From assembly GCA_036387415.1 (NCBI GenBank), contig DASVTU010000023.1:1-64000 (forward strand): 64,000 nt of DNA, written 5' to 3'. The notes under the pieces were generated by a model. The model was not told where the DNA came from and did no database searches. It was given only the letters and a program-made list of their open reading frames with translations. Shown piece after piece: positions 16,561-25,580 of the stretch (position 1 is the stretch's first letter; every line of letters begins with the position of its first letter). The stretch comes from DASVTU01 sp036387415. GTDB lineage: Bacteria > Acidobacteriota > Blastocatellia > Pyrinomonadales > Pyrinomonadaceae. The position numbers and the translations under genes are program-made.

Positions 16561-18423
16561 CTACAAATACTCTCCGACCTTCTCGACGATTTCGCGTATC
16601 TGGAACGGACGGCCTTTGACTTTGGAGAAGGCGACGGCGTCGATGAGATATTTGGCGCGAATCATGGTGGCGAGTTGGCCGAGGTTCATTTCGGGGATGA
16701 TGACGCGCTCGAAACTTCGCAGCACTTCCCCGAGATTCTTGGGGAAGGGATTGAGATAACGCAGGTGCGCGCTCGAAACGCTCTTGCCTTCGCGTTGCAG
16801 ACGTTCGACCGCAGAGGTGATGGAACCATAGGTCGAACCCCAACCGAGGACTAGAACTTTGCCCGTCGGCTCGCCGAAGACTTCGATGTCGGGGATGTCT
16901 TGTGCGGCGCGGTCGATTTTCTCCTGACGAAGTTTGACCATGAAGTGATGGTTTTCGGGGTCGTAATTGACGTTGCCGCTCAAGTGTTGCTTTTCGATGC
17001 CGCCGATGCGGTGTTCGAGACCGGGCGTGCCGGGCACGGCATAGGGACGTGCGAGCGTCTGCTCGTCGCGCGAGTAGGGCAGAAAGTTTTCCGGGTCGTC
17101 GGCAAACTTGACTTCAATCTTCGGGAGTTCGGAGATGGCCGGAATCATCCACGGCTCGGCACCATTAGCCAGGTAGCCGTCGGAGAGATAGAAGACGGGC
17201 GTCATGTATTTGAATGCAAGGCGGACGGATTCAATCGCCATCTGGAAGCAATCGGCGGGCGTCGAGGGCGCAATCACAATGGCGGGACACTCGCCGTTTC
17301 TGCCCCAGACCGCTTGAAAGAGGTCGGCTTGTTCGGTCTTGGTCGGCAGACCCGTCGAAGGGCCACCGCGTTGTACGTTGACGATGACGAGCGGCAGTTC
17401 CGCCATCACGGCGAGGCCGATGGCCTCCTGTTTCAGTGCGACGCCGGGGCCGGAGGTTCCCGTCAGGCCGATGTGTCCGGCGAACGACGCGCCGATAGCC
17501 GCGCAGACCGCCGCGATTTCATCTTCGGCCTGAAAAGTTCGGACGCCGAAATTCTTGTGACGCGAGAGTTCGTGAAGGATGTCGGAAGCGGGCGTAATCG
17601 GATAGGAGCCGTAAAAGAGCGGGCGTCCAGACAGTTCTGAGGCCGCGACGAAACCGATGGCGGTCGCTTCGTTGCCAGTGATTTTTCGATACTTGCCGGG
17701 CGCGATGACGGCCTTCTTGACCTTGTAGTGGGTGGTGAAAACTTCGGTCGTGTCGGCGAAGTTGTAGCCCGTGCGGAGCACGATTTCGTTGGCACGTCCC
17801 ACTTCGGGGAGTTTGGAGAATTTGGCGCGAATCCATTCGAGCGTCGGCTCAAGCGGGCGGTCGTAAAGCCAGTAGAGGACGCCGAGCGCGAAGAAGTTTT
17901 TGCACCTGTCCATCTCCTTGCGCGTGAGCTTAACCTGATCTTTGAGCGCCGTGAGATTGAGCGAGGTAATGGGCAACTTATGTACGCGATAGCCCGCGAG
18001 CGTGCCATCTTCGAGCGGGTTCGCGCCGTAGGCGGCCTTCTTCAAGTTCTCTTTGTTGAACTCGTCCGTGTTGACGATGATGGTGCCGCCGTCTTCGAGG
18101 TCGGAGAGATTGACCTTGAGTGCGGCGGGGTTCATGGCGACGAGGACGTTGGGTTGGTCGCCGGGCGTGCGTATATCCTGACTCGAAAAGTTCAACTGAA
18201 AACCACTGACGCCGGGCAGACTTCCGGCAGGCGCGCGAATCTCTGCGGGGAAGTCGGGCAGCGTCGAGATGTCGTTGCCGACAACCGCCGACGTGTTCGT
18301 AAACTGCGTGCCCGTCAACTGCATGCCGTCGCCGGAGTCTCCGGCGAAGCGAATGGTGACGGTTTCAACCTCTTCGAGACTCTTCTCCAACTGGTCAACA
18401 GGCGGTTCGATGATGGCGCTCAT
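16561..18423 (-). CDS. korA: 2-oxoacid:ferredoxin oxidoreductase, fused gamma-alpha subunit
   Basis: A 620-residue protein. Residues 20-215 are the gamma domain (RFAGDSGDGMQLTGTQF, DFPAEIRAPAGSLPGVSGFQ). Residues about 235-610 are the alpha pyrimidine-binding and transketolase C-like domains (GSYPITPASDILHELS, FQAEDEIAAVCAAIGASFAG, TGTSGPGVALKQEAIGLAV, NVQRGGPSTGLPTKTEQADL, LVLGWGSTYGS). This gamma-alpha fusion is typical of two-subunit 2-oxoglutarate synthases. The enzyme links the TCA cycle to ferredoxin. The upstream 290 nt to the divergent membrane gene must hold the operon promoter; the ribosome site at 18423 is weak. Confidence 0.93.
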   Translation of the reverse strand: MSAIIEPPVDQLEKSLEEVETVTIRFAGDSGDGMQLTGTQFTNTSAVVGNDISTLPDFPAEIRAPAGSLPGVSGFQLNFSSQDIRTPGDQPNVLVAMNPAALKVNLSDLEDGGTIIVNTDEFNKENLKKAAYGANPLEDGTLAGYRVHKLPITSLNLTALKDQVKLTRKEMDRCKNFFALGVLYWLYDRPLEPTLEWIRAKFSKLPEVGRANEIVLRTGYNFADTTEVFTTHYKVKKAVIAPGKYRKITGNEATAIGFVAASELSGRPLFYGSYPITPASDILHELSRHKNFGVRTFQAEDEIAAVCAAIGASFAGHIGLTGTSGPGVALKQEAIGLAVMAELPLVIVNVQRGGPSTGLPTKTEQADLFQAVWGRNGECPAIVIAPSTPADCFQMAIESVRLAFKYMTPVFYLSDGYLANGAEPWMIPAISELPKIEVKFADDPENFLPYSRDEQTLARPYAVPGTPGLEHRIGGIEKQHLSGNVNYDPENHHFMVKLRQEKIDRAAQDIPDIEVFGEPTGKVLVLGWGSTYGSITSAVERLQREGKSVSSAHLRYLNPFPKNLGEVLRSFERVIIPEMNLGQLATMIRAKYLIDAVAFSKVKGRPFQIREIVEKVGEYL

Positions 18424-18714
18424 ACTCTTGCTTTTAATCCTTTGTCGAGTGGAAAGAATTCAGACGTGCGGCTCGGCAATCATTGTACACACACACTCGC
18501 ACGCGACTCAAGCAGCGCGCCCGTCAAGCACACGACCCGCCACGCGTTCATCGCAGCAACAAGAAATCATGCGTCGTCGCTTTTGGCAAAACGCCACAAG
18601 GTCGCTGCCGCTTCGGCATCCTGCAAGGCGTTTGACGTGCACGATTGCGGAAAAAGCCGCCAAAATCGCGTGGCATGTCGATTGAAGATGAATAGTCGCG
18701 GGAGGACACGAAAA
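18424..18714. other. Divergent intergenic region between korA and membrane-protein gene
   Basis: About 290 nt between divergent genes. GGGAGG near 18700 serves the plus-strand gene. No promoter could be assigned with confidence, and no repeat of the heptamer family is present. Confidence 0.4.
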
Positions 18715-19143
18715 ATGAACACCATCGTTATCACCTACCTGACATACCTCGGCATCAGCATTGCTCTCACCATCTGGGTCGCGCAAACGCTGCACAAGAA
18801 TGGACGCGTCTTTCTCGTCGATGTCTTTCGCGGCAACGAGGCGCTGGCCGATTCGGTGAACCACCTGCTGGTGGTCGGCTTCTATCTCATCAACTTCGGC
18901 TACGTCACGCTCGCACTACGCATCGGCTACGATGTCGAGACGGCGCGTGCAGGTATAGAGGCTCTGTCGTGGAAAGTCGGGCTGGTGCTGCTCGTCCTCG
19001 GCGCGATGCACTTCTTCAACCTCTTCGTCTTTAGCCGCATCCGCAGTAATTCAAACGACGAACCTGCCCCGCCACTGACAACGCAGGATTACGTCTCATT
19101 CCGCATGCGCGAGCCGCACACGGCGGACGGCACGCAGGAGTGA
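18715..19143 (+). CDS. Three-helix integral membrane protein of unknown function
   Basis: A 142-residue protein starting at ATG 18715 with GGAGG 9 nt upstream. Hydrophobic segments are at about residues 5-25 (ITYLTYLGISIALTIWVA), 46-66 (HLLVVGFYLINFGYVTLAL) and 82-103 (KVGLVLLVLGAMHFFNLFVF), followed by a soluble polar tail. The family was not recognised. It sits alone between the kor operon and a convergent bactofilin gene. Confidence 0.7.
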   Translation: MNTIVITYLTYLGISIALTIWVAQTLHKNGRVFLVDVFRGNEALADSVNHLLVVGFYLINFGYVTLALRIGYDVETARAGIEALSWKVGLVLLVLGAMHFFNLFVFSRIRSNSNDEPAPPLTTQDYVSFRMREPHTADGTQE

Positions 19144-19222
19144 CACGGCGACACACCACGAAGCGAACGAGCGGCGGCGCACGACGAAGCGGACAGCGGC
19201 GACGCACGACAAAGCTGTGAAG

Positions 19223-19281
19223 CACGAAAAAGACTCACGCCGGAATCGCTTCAAGCGATTCCGGCGTGAGTCTTTTTCGTG
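19223..19281. terminator. Perfect 29-bp palindrome, bidirectional terminator
   Basis: Arms 19223-19251 and 19253-19281 are perfectly complementary with a single central base at 19252. The outer ends carry cacgaaaaag and ctttttcgtg, giving an A tract before and a T tract after the stem on both strands. It lies between convergent genes, as expected for a bidirectional intrinsic terminator. Unlike most hairpins in the window it has no heptamer periodicity. Confidence 0.85.
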
Positions 19282-19320
19282 GACGTGTTTTCTTGCGTGT
19301 GCGGCGGCGCGCGTCGAAGT

Positions 19321-20115
19321 TTAGCTGGCGCTGGCTGCGCCCGCGGTGTCGGTCGCGGGAGAAGTTGCGCCGGACGATGCGCTGCTCGCGGGTCTATCTT
19401 TGGAGGAAGAACCGCTTGAGGAAGTGCTGCTGCCCGTCGAGGCGGAGGTTGCGCCAGTCGTCGTGGCGGTGCTGCTCGTTGAGGAGTTGGTGCCAGAGAT
19501 GCCGTTGGCGATGTCCTGTTCGCGTTTGTCGAGCGACTCTTTGAGTTGTACCATGCGGCAACTGCCTTCAAAGAGCGCGCCGTTTTCGATGACGAGCGCG
19601 GGCGTCTGGATGTTGCCGTTGACCTTCGCGACGCGACCCATCTCGATGCGCTTGGAGGCGATGATGTCACCGTTGACCGTGCCATAAATCTGCGCGACGG
19701 AGACTTCGATGTTGGCATCTACCTGCCCGTTGGTGCTGATGATGAGCGTGCCATCCTGCGAACTGACGCGTCCCGAAAGATGTCCGTCAACGCGCAGCAT
19801 GCCTTTGAAACTCGCTTCACCCGTCAACACCGTGCCGTTGCCGACGAAGCCGGAGAGCGTGCCTTCCTTGATGTCGCGCGCAAGCGATTCGCTCTCGGTG
19901 ATGGCGCGCGAAGTGGCGGGCGATTGGACGGACGGTTGATAGGAGCCGTCGGAGGCGGACGCGCTGCCGGACGGCGTGCCGGTGGGAGCGGCGGCGGCGT
20001 TGCCATAGGCGGCGTTGGTGCCGGTGTTGCCATAGGTTGAGACGGGCGGCGGCGGGGTGTGGTCGGCGGTCGCGTCGTTTTTATCGTCTTTTGGATTTCT
20101 TCCCATTCTAAGCAT
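19321..20115 (-). CDS. Bactofilin (polymer-forming cytoskeletal protein)
   Basis: A 264-residue protein starting at ATG 20115 after GGGGAG. Residues about 75-180 form the bactofilin beta-helix: GFVGNGTVLTGEASFKGMLRVDG-type repeats, then HLSGRV, GTLIIS, GQVDANIEV, AQIYGTVNGDI, KRIEMGRVAKVNGNIQTPALVIENGALFEGSC. Flanking regions are low-complexity: Gly/Ala/Pro/Ser-rich before and Ser/Thr/Ala-rich after. Bactofilins polymerise without nucleotide and organise envelope or shape functions. No peptidase or stalk partner is adjacent. Confidence 0.9.
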   Translation of the reverse strand: MLRMGRNPKDDKNDATADHTPPPPVSTYGNTGTNAAYGNAAAAPTGTPSGSASASDGSYQPSVQSPATSRAITESESLARDIKEGTLSGFVGNGTVLTGEASFKGMLRVDGHLSGRVSSQDGTLIISTNGQVDANIEVSVAQIYGTVNGDIIASKRIEMGRVAKVNGNIQTPALVIENGALFEGSCRMVQLKESLDKREQDIANGISGTNSSTSSTATTTGATSASTGSSTSSSGSSSKDRPASSASSGATSPATDTAGAASAS

Positions 20116-20560
20116 CGTCGTATTCTCCCCTAACACGGAAGGTTCGCGTGTGGTTGGCCGAGAGCAAACAAGTGTGTGCTTCGAGAATTCAAACATGAAC
20201 CGGACGGTGCGTGTCCTGTCGCGGTCGTGGTCGTCGTGAATGAAAGCCGATGTAGAGAGATTGGCTGAACGTCCTTGCGCTCAGCAAAGGCTATCACTGA
20301 TACCGCTTTCGAGAAGCGTTCCGAGATGATAAGTCAAAGCGTGACGGGTGACAAGAAGAAACACCTGCACGGTAAGTGGTAGACAGTGAATGGTAAATGG
20401 TAAATGGATAAAACATGTTCTTTCTACTTGCCAGCGACCATTCATCATTCAACATTTACGTCTCCGATTATTTGGCGACTTTCGCTTGGGCGCGGTTTGT
20501 TTTAACTTATCGGCGGCATAGACGTTCAAATTTTTCGTTTCGCATGGGAGAGAAAATTTT
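20116..20560. other. Divergent intergenic region, 445 nt, holding one heptamer repeat
   Basis: The region separates the bactofilin gene from the dienelactone hydrolase gene. It contains the heptamer inverted repeat at 20371-20459 and no credible gene. Promoters for both flanking genes must be here, but none was clear enough to place. Confidence 0.4.
20371..20459. repeat. Heptamer-periodic inverted repeat, gtaaatg class
   Basis: The left arm has gtgaatg, gtaaatg, gtaaatg. Right arm 20438-20459 reads in reverse complement as gtaaatg, ttgaatg, atgaatg. Unlike most copies it lies upstream of a gene, between divergent genes, so it is not obviously a terminator. Confidence 0.7.
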
Positions 20561-21244
20561 ATGGCAGGCGAAATGGTCGAATTCAAAAGCAACGGCGGCA
20601 CGACCGGAGGGTATCTTTCCGTGCCTCCGTCGGGCACGGGCGCGGGCGTGATTGTTTTGCAGGAATGGTGGGGACTTGTGCCGCACATCCGCGACGTGTG
20701 CGACCGCTTTGCCGCCGAAAGGTTCGTCGCCCTCGCGCCCGACCTCTATCATGGGCAGAGCACCACCTCGCCCGACGAGGCGGGCAAACTCATGATGGCG
20801 ATGAACATCGACCAGACCGAGCGTGACCTACGCGGCGCGATTCAGTATTTACTGAACCACGACGGCGTGACATCCGCGACCGTCGGCACCGTCGGCTTCT
20901 GCATGGGCGGCGCACTCTCGCTCTTTGCCGCCTCGAAAAATCCGCAGGTCGGCGCGTGCGTCGTCTTTTATGGCGGACACCCGGCGGTCAAACCCGACCT
21001 GGAAAATCTGCGTGCACCGGTTCTCGGCTTCTACGCCGCGCGAGACGGTTTCGTCACGCCCGCATTGGTGCGCGAACTCGAACAGAAGCTCAACGCCCTC
21101 GGCAAACCAAACGAACTTCACATCTACGACGACACCGACCACGCCTTCTTCAACGACCAACGCCCCGAAGTCTTCAACCCGCAAGCCGCACACGACTCAT
21201 GGCGACGCACCATCGAATTCTTCCGGCAACATCTCGGCGCTTGA
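20561..21244 (+). CDS. Dienelactone hydrolase family protein
   Basis: A 227-residue cytoplasmic alpha/beta hydrolase. The Cys-type catalytic triad is C114 (VGFCMGGAL), D162 (YAARDGFV) and H194 (DTDHAFFN), the classic DLH arrangement with Cys instead of Ser. The N-terminal strands YLSVPPSGTGAGVIVLQEWWGL match carboxymethylenebutenolidase-type members. The natural substrate is not inferable, as no aromatic-degradation genes are nearby. GGGAG precedes the ATG. Confidence 0.9.
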   Translation: MAGEMVEFKSNGGTTGGYLSVPPSGTGAGVIVLQEWWGLVPHIRDVCDRFAAERFVALAPDLYHGQSTTSPDEAGKLMMAMNIDQTERDLRGAIQYLLNHDGVTSATVGTVGFCMGGALSLFAASKNPQVGACVVFYGGHPAVKPDLENLRAPVLGFYAARDGFVTPALVRELEQKLNALGKPNELHIYDDTDHAFFNDQRPEVFNPQAAHDSWRRTIEFFRQHLGA

Positions 21245-21386
21245 ACCAAAACGGCGACGCGAGAGACGACGCGAAAACGCTTGGAAGCAGGTTTGAAGAG
21301 GGCAAAGCGTCCGAATTCGTCTCTCCGTCGTCGCACTGTTATAATGAGCCGCTTTATTTAACTCAACATTAGGATGGAGTCAGTTA

Positions 21387-21581
21387 ATGTCAAACAGCGA
21401 AGTGATAGACAATCAGCAGACGATTATCTCCAATCAGCAAACAATCCTCTCGAATCAGGAGCGCATCGAGGCTAATCAGGCCAAGCTTGAACAAATGCTG
21501 TCGAATCAGGAGACGATTATGTCGAATCAGGAACGGATACTCGCCAACCAGCAAGAGATTCTATCTAAATTCGACAAGTAG
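21387..21581 (+). CDS. Micro coiled-coil protein of IxxNQ heptad repeats
   Basis: A 64-residue protein with GGAG 8 nt before ATG 21387. From residue 9 it consists of seven-residue repeats such as TILSNQE and RILANQQ. With Ile/Leu as position a (13, 20, 27, 34, 44, 51, 58), Asn falls on position d (16, 23, 30, 47, 54). One three-residue slip (stammer) occurs between residues 34 and 44. Asn at d recalls the ion-binding N@d layers known in trimeric autotransporter stalks. A cytoplasmic oligomer is likely; no signal peptide or partner domain is present. The function is unknown. Confidence 0.7.
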   Translation: MSNSEVIDNQQTIISNQQTILSNQERIEANQAKLEQMLSNQETIMSNQERILANQQEILSKFDK

Positions 21582-21656
21582 CGGCTCGCTTGTTGCGTTA
21601 TGTGCAGAAATGTGGCGGCGGCGACGCGGGAGTAAGCGAGATAAGGGTAGAAGTTG

Positions 21657-22514
21657 ATGTTTGCTGAGAGCAAAGTGAAGACAAAATTGCTGCGCCAGAT
21701 GGGCGAGGCGATTAAGGATTTCGGGATGATTGAGGATGGCGACCGCGTGATGGTCTGTCTGTCGGGCGGCAAGGATAGTTATACGCTGCTCGACCTCTTG
21801 ATGGACGTGCGCGAGCGTGCGCCCGTCAAGTTTGATTTGCTGGCAGTTAACCTCGACCAGAAACAACCGAACTTTCCGGCGGACGTGTTGCCTGAATATC
21901 TCGAACGCGTCGGCGTCGCTTATCGCATCGTCGAGCGCGATACGTATTCGACGGTGAAACGTCTTGTACCGGAGGGGAAGACTTACTGCTCCGTGTGCTC
22001 GCGTCTGCGTCGCGGCATTCTTTATCAAACGGCGCTCGACGAGGGCTGCACGAAAATCGCGCTCGGCCATCATGCCGACGACATCATCACGACCTTTCTC
22101 CTCAACATCTTTTTCGTCGGCACGCTCAAGGCCATGCCGCCCGTCCTGCGTTCCAACGACGGGCGCAACACAGTCATCCGCCCGCTCGCGTATTGCCGCG
22201 AGTCGGACATCGTGGAGTATGCCGCCCAGAAACAGTTTCCGATTATTCCGTGCGACCTCTGTGGCTCGCAGACTAACTTAAAGCGTGCGCGCATCAAACG
22301 TCTGATTACCGACTTGGAGAAGGAGATTCCGCACGTCCGCGCTTCGATGTTGACCGCGCTCGGCAATGCCGTGCCGAGTCACCTGCTCGACCCCGCACTC
22401 TTCGATTTCAAATCTCTGCGCGCAGGCAGGGGCGACATCGAAGCCGAACTCGACACGGCCATCGGCCACACGGACGCGCCCGACGCAACACCCGCGCTCG
22501 TCTCGCTCGCCTGA
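21657..22514 (+). CDS. ttcA: tRNA 2-thiocytidine(32) synthetase-like PP-loop protein
   Basis: A 285-residue protein of the TtcA family, which thiolates C32 of certain tRNAs using ATP and a 4Fe-4S cluster. The PP-loop CLSGGKDSYTLL starts near residue 35. The two CxxC motifs that bind the cluster are CSVC and CDLC. The GHHADD motif is present. ATG 21657 directly follows an in-frame TTG; AGGG is about 10 nt upstream. It runs 7 nt before the next gene, suggesting an operon with an unknown partner. Confidence 0.9.
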   Translation: MFAESKVKTKLLRQMGEAIKDFGMIEDGDRVMVCLSGGKDSYTLLDLLMDVRERAPVKFDLLAVNLDQKQPNFPADVLPEYLERVGVAYRIVERDTYSTVKRLVPEGKTYCSVCSRLRRGILYQTALDEGCTKIALGHHADDIITTFLLNIFFVGTLKAMPPVLRSNDGRNTVIRPLAYCRESDIVEYAAQKQFPIIPCDLCGSQTNLKRARIKRLITDLEKEIPHVRASMLTALGNAVPSHLLDPALFDFKSLRAGRGDIEAELDTAIGHTDAPDATPALVSLA

Positions 22515-22521
22515 AACCACG

Positions 22522-23415
22522 ATGGCTCCCAAAATCAAACCAGCGGCGCTCGACTTCAGCGCATTTCCCGTGGGCGCGGTCAGCGATTACACGACGCTCA
22601 TCTGCCTCGCCTGCATCTTCGATGTGTTCACGGGTTTGATGAATCTCGCGCCGCGCACAGCCTACACGGAAATCCGTCGCTACACGCCCGCCGTCGAAGA
22701 GTTGACCGCCGTCGAGCCTAAGCGTCCCTATTTCAACTCCGAAGAGAAACACCCGCGCTGCCCCTACTGCGATTCCACGAAGCGTTGGCACGCGCGTCTC
22801 GACACCTATCGCATCGAAGGCGGCAAACCGACGGACACCGCGCGCCGCGCGCTCGTCAAATCGTTGCCGAAGTTGGGCGAGCAGTTCGTCGTCATCGAAA
22901 CGAAATCCAACTCGCGCGCACTCTTCTTTGAATGGCTCGACGCGCTCGGTCGTCGTCTCGATTTAGATGCGGACGATTCGTGGATGCGCGAAGCGACGCG
23001 CGCTTACCTCATGCGTCGTGAACCGAAGACGGATTGGGCGGAAGCGTTTGAAGGCGTGCGGCAGTTGCGGCGTTCGCAGAGATTGGAGGAAGGATGGGAG
23101 CGCGACGGTTCGCGTCTCTTTCTCGCGCCCGCGCTCTACAACGATGCGTTGCTTGTGCAGTATCTCCTGAGCCGTTCGCACAAGCACGGCGGGCGCACGC
23201 TCGAAGGACGCCTGACGCTTCTGGAACTCGTCCGGCGCATGCGCTATTCAGGACATCTAGACGCGCTCGGACTGACCGAACGCGACCAGTTTGATGTCCT
23301 CGAAAAACTGGTCGAACATCTCACGGGCGGCGACGCTACAGTCAAACTCTACTACATCCTCGACCGCCGCGTTTTTCTCGACAAAGTAAAAACCGTCTAC
23401 TCAAGCTACGCCTGA
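22522..23415 (+). CDS. Conserved-looking hypothetical protein co-transcribed with ttcA
   Basis: A 297-residue protein starting 7 nt after the ttcA stop. It has one CPYCDSTKRWHARLD zinc-ribbon-like turn near residue 75, followed by a helical Arg/Leu-rich C-terminal half (LLELVRRMRYSGHLDALGLTERDQFDVLEKL). No known family was recognised. Translational coupling to ttcA hints at tRNA or sulfur-related work, but only by position. Confidence 0.65.
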   Translation: MAPKIKPAALDFSAFPVGAVSDYTTLICLACIFDVFTGLMNLAPRTAYTEIRRYTPAVEELTAVEPKRPYFNSEEKHPRCPYCDSTKRWHARLDTYRIEGGKPTDTARRALVKSLPKLGEQFVVIETKSNSRALFFEWLDALGRRLDLDADDSWMREATRAYLMRREPKTDWAEAFEGVRQLRRSQRLEEGWERDGSRLFLAPALYNDALLVQYLLSRSHKHGGRTLEGRLTLLELVRRMRYSGHLDALGLTERDQFDVLEKLVEHLTGGDATVKLYYILDRRVFLDKVKTVYSSYA

Positions 23416-23419
23416 AAAC

Positions 23420-23500
23420 AGGGATGAGGGATGAGGACGGAGGGATGAAAGAAAACCTTTCAACTTCATGTCCCACGGCTTTCATCCCTCTCCTCACATC
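23420..23500. repeat. Heptamer-periodic inverted repeat, gggatga class
   Basis: The left arm 23420-23451 carries gggatga, gggatga, ggacgga, gggatga. The right arm 23479-23500 is ctttcatccctctcctcaca. It lies between convergent genes and could terminate both. The unit is the one seen in the perfect hairpin at 7960. Confidence 0.7.
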
Positions 23501-23507
23501 GCTGCTC

Positions 23508-24737
23508 TTAGCGGTTCATCTTGTTAAAGTGCAGGCGAAGGGCTGCGGGGAGCGAAATGTCTTCGAGTCGGAAGATGGCATACTGCGCGTGCTCAGTTTT
23601 AGTGAGACGGTAGATGCCGGGTTTGCCTGCGGCGCTGCTGGTGCCTTGCAGTTCTTGAAGATACTGCTGCGCCTCGAAGATGGTCGGACGCCTGTTCCGG
23701 CGTATGTGTTGTTCGCTCATCGCATCGATGACGTACGACTTCAAGAGCTTCGGCCAGTATTTGGCAAACAGCGCAGGGCTGGCGAAGGCGTCAGCCCAGA
23801 CCAACTCGCCGTTGCGCGCCACGACGACGCCCACCACGTTCGGCGCAAGCACACTCTTCTCAAGCGCCCTGATGTAATTCTCCATCGTGCCCGCAACTTT
23901 CTTGCTGGCATAGACCTCTTGGTAAGTGTCTGTCGATGTGGCCGTGCCGAGTCGCGCGTTGTTGGCGCTGACTTCTTTCCAGACTTCGCCCTGCTGCTTC
24001 TTATCCTGCGCCGCCGCCCGCAGTTTCGGATGCGAGATTGCGCCGAGACTCGAAAAACTGTGGTCGTTATGGCTCACGGGTTGAGGAACGCTCTGGACGC
24101 GTGGATTGCTGCGTGCGTTCTCGTTGTTGCGGATGCGCGGATTTTGAATTCGACTTTGACGTACGACGTTGGCGCGGTTGGAAGCGGCCTGCCCGCGCGG
24201 ACTCCAACGTCCGTGCTCAACGCAGAAGACGTTGATGCTGATGGGAACGCTGACGGGCGGCACAATCAAATCTTCTTCGACGATGCGGTCTTGCTTTCCG
24301 CCGACAACGACTTCGCCCGCCAGAAGCAGCAGTTTCTTGCCCGACTTGTTAATGAGTGAAAGTTGGTTGACGGTGGCGCTGCCGCCGCGTGTGGCGCTGA
24401 CCTGAACCTGATTCGCGCCTCCCTGTCCCGGCGTGCGTTGCGCGATGCTGCCCTCCGCGCCCCTCTCGGTAATTATCACCGTGCCATTCTTGATACCTTC
24501 GTCGAGAGTGATGTAGGCGTCAGCGGTCGAAGGGTTGACGTTGAGCGTCGTGATGGGAAACAACGTAAGGTTTTGATAAGTGACGGGCGGCAGTAGTCGC
24601 CACTCACTCCCGCGATTGCCGTGTAACGCTTTGGCCTTCGAGGGAGCATCGGCGGGCAGAAACATCGTGGCGGTGACAAGCAACGTGCACAGACAGAGAG
24701 CTATCCATCCTTGCCGTGAACTTCGACGTGAACTCAT
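23508..24737 (-). CDS. Exported ARPP-1 (DUF6569) domain protein
   Basis: A 409-residue protein starting at ATG 24737, with AGGAGG 7 nt upstream. A signal peptide covers residues 1-31. ARPP-1 hallmarks follow: PVTYQNLTLFPI, TLDEGIKNGTVIITE, INKSGKKLLLLAGEVVVGGKQDRIVEEDLIVPP and INVFCVEHGRW. A basic Asn/Arg-rich linker separates this from a C-terminal half with VVGVVVARNGELVWADAFASPALFAKYW. ARPP-1 was named from association with ADP-ribosylglycohydrolase, rhodanese and phosphatase-like domains in predicted NAD-linked systems. No biochemical activity is known to me, and no such partner is adjacent here. Confidence 0.85.
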   Translation of the reverse strand: MSSRRSSRQGWIALCLCTLLVTATMFLPADAPSKAKALHGNRGSEWRLLPPVTYQNLTLFPITTLNVNPSTADAYITLDEGIKNGTVIITERGAEGSIAQRTPGQGGANQVQVSATRGGSATVNQLSLINKSGKKLLLLAGEVVVGGKQDRIVEEDLIVPPVSVPISINVFCVEHGRWSPRGQAASNRANVVRQSRIQNPRIRNNENARSNPRVQSVPQPVSHNDHSFSSLGAISHPKLRAAAQDKKQQGEVWKEVSANNARLGTATSTDTYQEVYASKKVAGTMENYIRALEKSVLAPNVVGVVVARNGELVWADAFASPALFAKYWPKLLKSYVIDAMSEQHIRRNRRPTIFEAQQYLQELQGTSSAAGKPGIYRLTKTEHAQYAIFRLEDISLPAALRLHFNKMNR

Positions 24738-25069
24738 AATTTGCCTCCTGAGCAATGTGATTTGGAATAGAGGTTGGTCTCAAGGATTGAGACAGCGGGC
24801 GCGAGTGATAACCGCCAACCACGGTCGTCAGGGGCTTGCCGACCATTTCTGCAACCACACAGAGAGAACGGCGTCGAGACAAAAACTTGCAGGCGTCTTC
24901 CTGTTTTTTTATCGCCGACAGGAATGAAATGCGTCGGTCGATTCGTTGGAACTTTGGTGGCGTCTCCGGTGTCTATGTTTCTGTCGGGAGGATAGATGTC
25001 GCAAGAGAGTCTGCACGGGACGCGCGCCCGCAGGCGACGCGTGTGCCTTGACGGGAGGACGATTTGACC
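24738..25069. other. Divergent intergenic region, 332 nt
   Basis: The region between the ARPP-1 gene and the ExbD gene. It holds a short inverted motif around a run of seven T at about 24903-24909, but no gene, heptamer repeat or recognised RNA element. Confidence 0.4.
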
Positions 25070-25579
25070 ATGAACACAGACAACGGAAAACGTCGCCGCA
25101 CAGATGCCGCGCCGACCATCAACGTGACGCCGTTTATTGATATTTTGCTGGTGCTTCTAATCATTTTCATGGTACTGACGCCGCTCAAACCGAGTCGCTT
25201 CAAGGCACTGGTGCCCGAACCGCCGCCCGAAGACGCAGAGGTCAACAAGAGTCCGCGCACGCTCGTCGTCGAGGTCGATAACCATCTCAATATAAAATTG
25301 ATTCGCGGCAGCGAGCTGATTGCCGAAGGCGTGGCGGGCGATGCGAGCGCGGTGGCGTCGCGGCTCGCAGAGGAGTTCGCAGAGCGCAAGGCGAGAGGCT
25401 CTTGGCGGCTCGACGCAGAGAGTCGTTCGGATTTGACGGCTGACCAACGCGTCGAAAAAACTGTCTTCATCAAAGCGCCGCGCTCGGTCGGTTACGGCGA
25501 TGTCGCCAAAGTGATAGACGACGTGAAGGGCGCGGGCGCAGCTCCCATCGGCTTGCAAACCGACGAACTTGTCAACTGA
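25070..25579 (+). CDS. Solitary ExbD/TolR-family energy-transducing protein
   Basis: A 169-residue inner-membrane protein starting at ATG 25070 after GGGAGG. A short basic cytoplasmic head leads to a single helix, NVTPFIDILLVLLIIFMVLTP, with the proton-path Asp of ExbD/TolR/MotB. A periplasmic domain follows (TLVVEVDNHLNIKLIRG ... VFIKAPRSVGYGDVAKVIDDVKGAGA). ExbD normally works with ExbB and TonB; no exbB is adjacent, so it must use one encoded elsewhere. It could energise TonB receptors such as the Oar protein at 35.7 kb. Confidence 0.88.
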   Translation: MNTDNGKRRRTDAAPTINVTPFIDILLVLLIIFMVLTPLKPSRFKALVPEPPPEDAEVNKSPRTLVVEVDNHLNIKLIRGSELIAEGVAGDASAVASRLAEEFAERKARGSWRLDAESRSDLTADQRVEKTVFIKAPRSVGYGDVAKVIDDVKGAGAAPIGLQTDELVN

Positions 25580-25580
25580 A

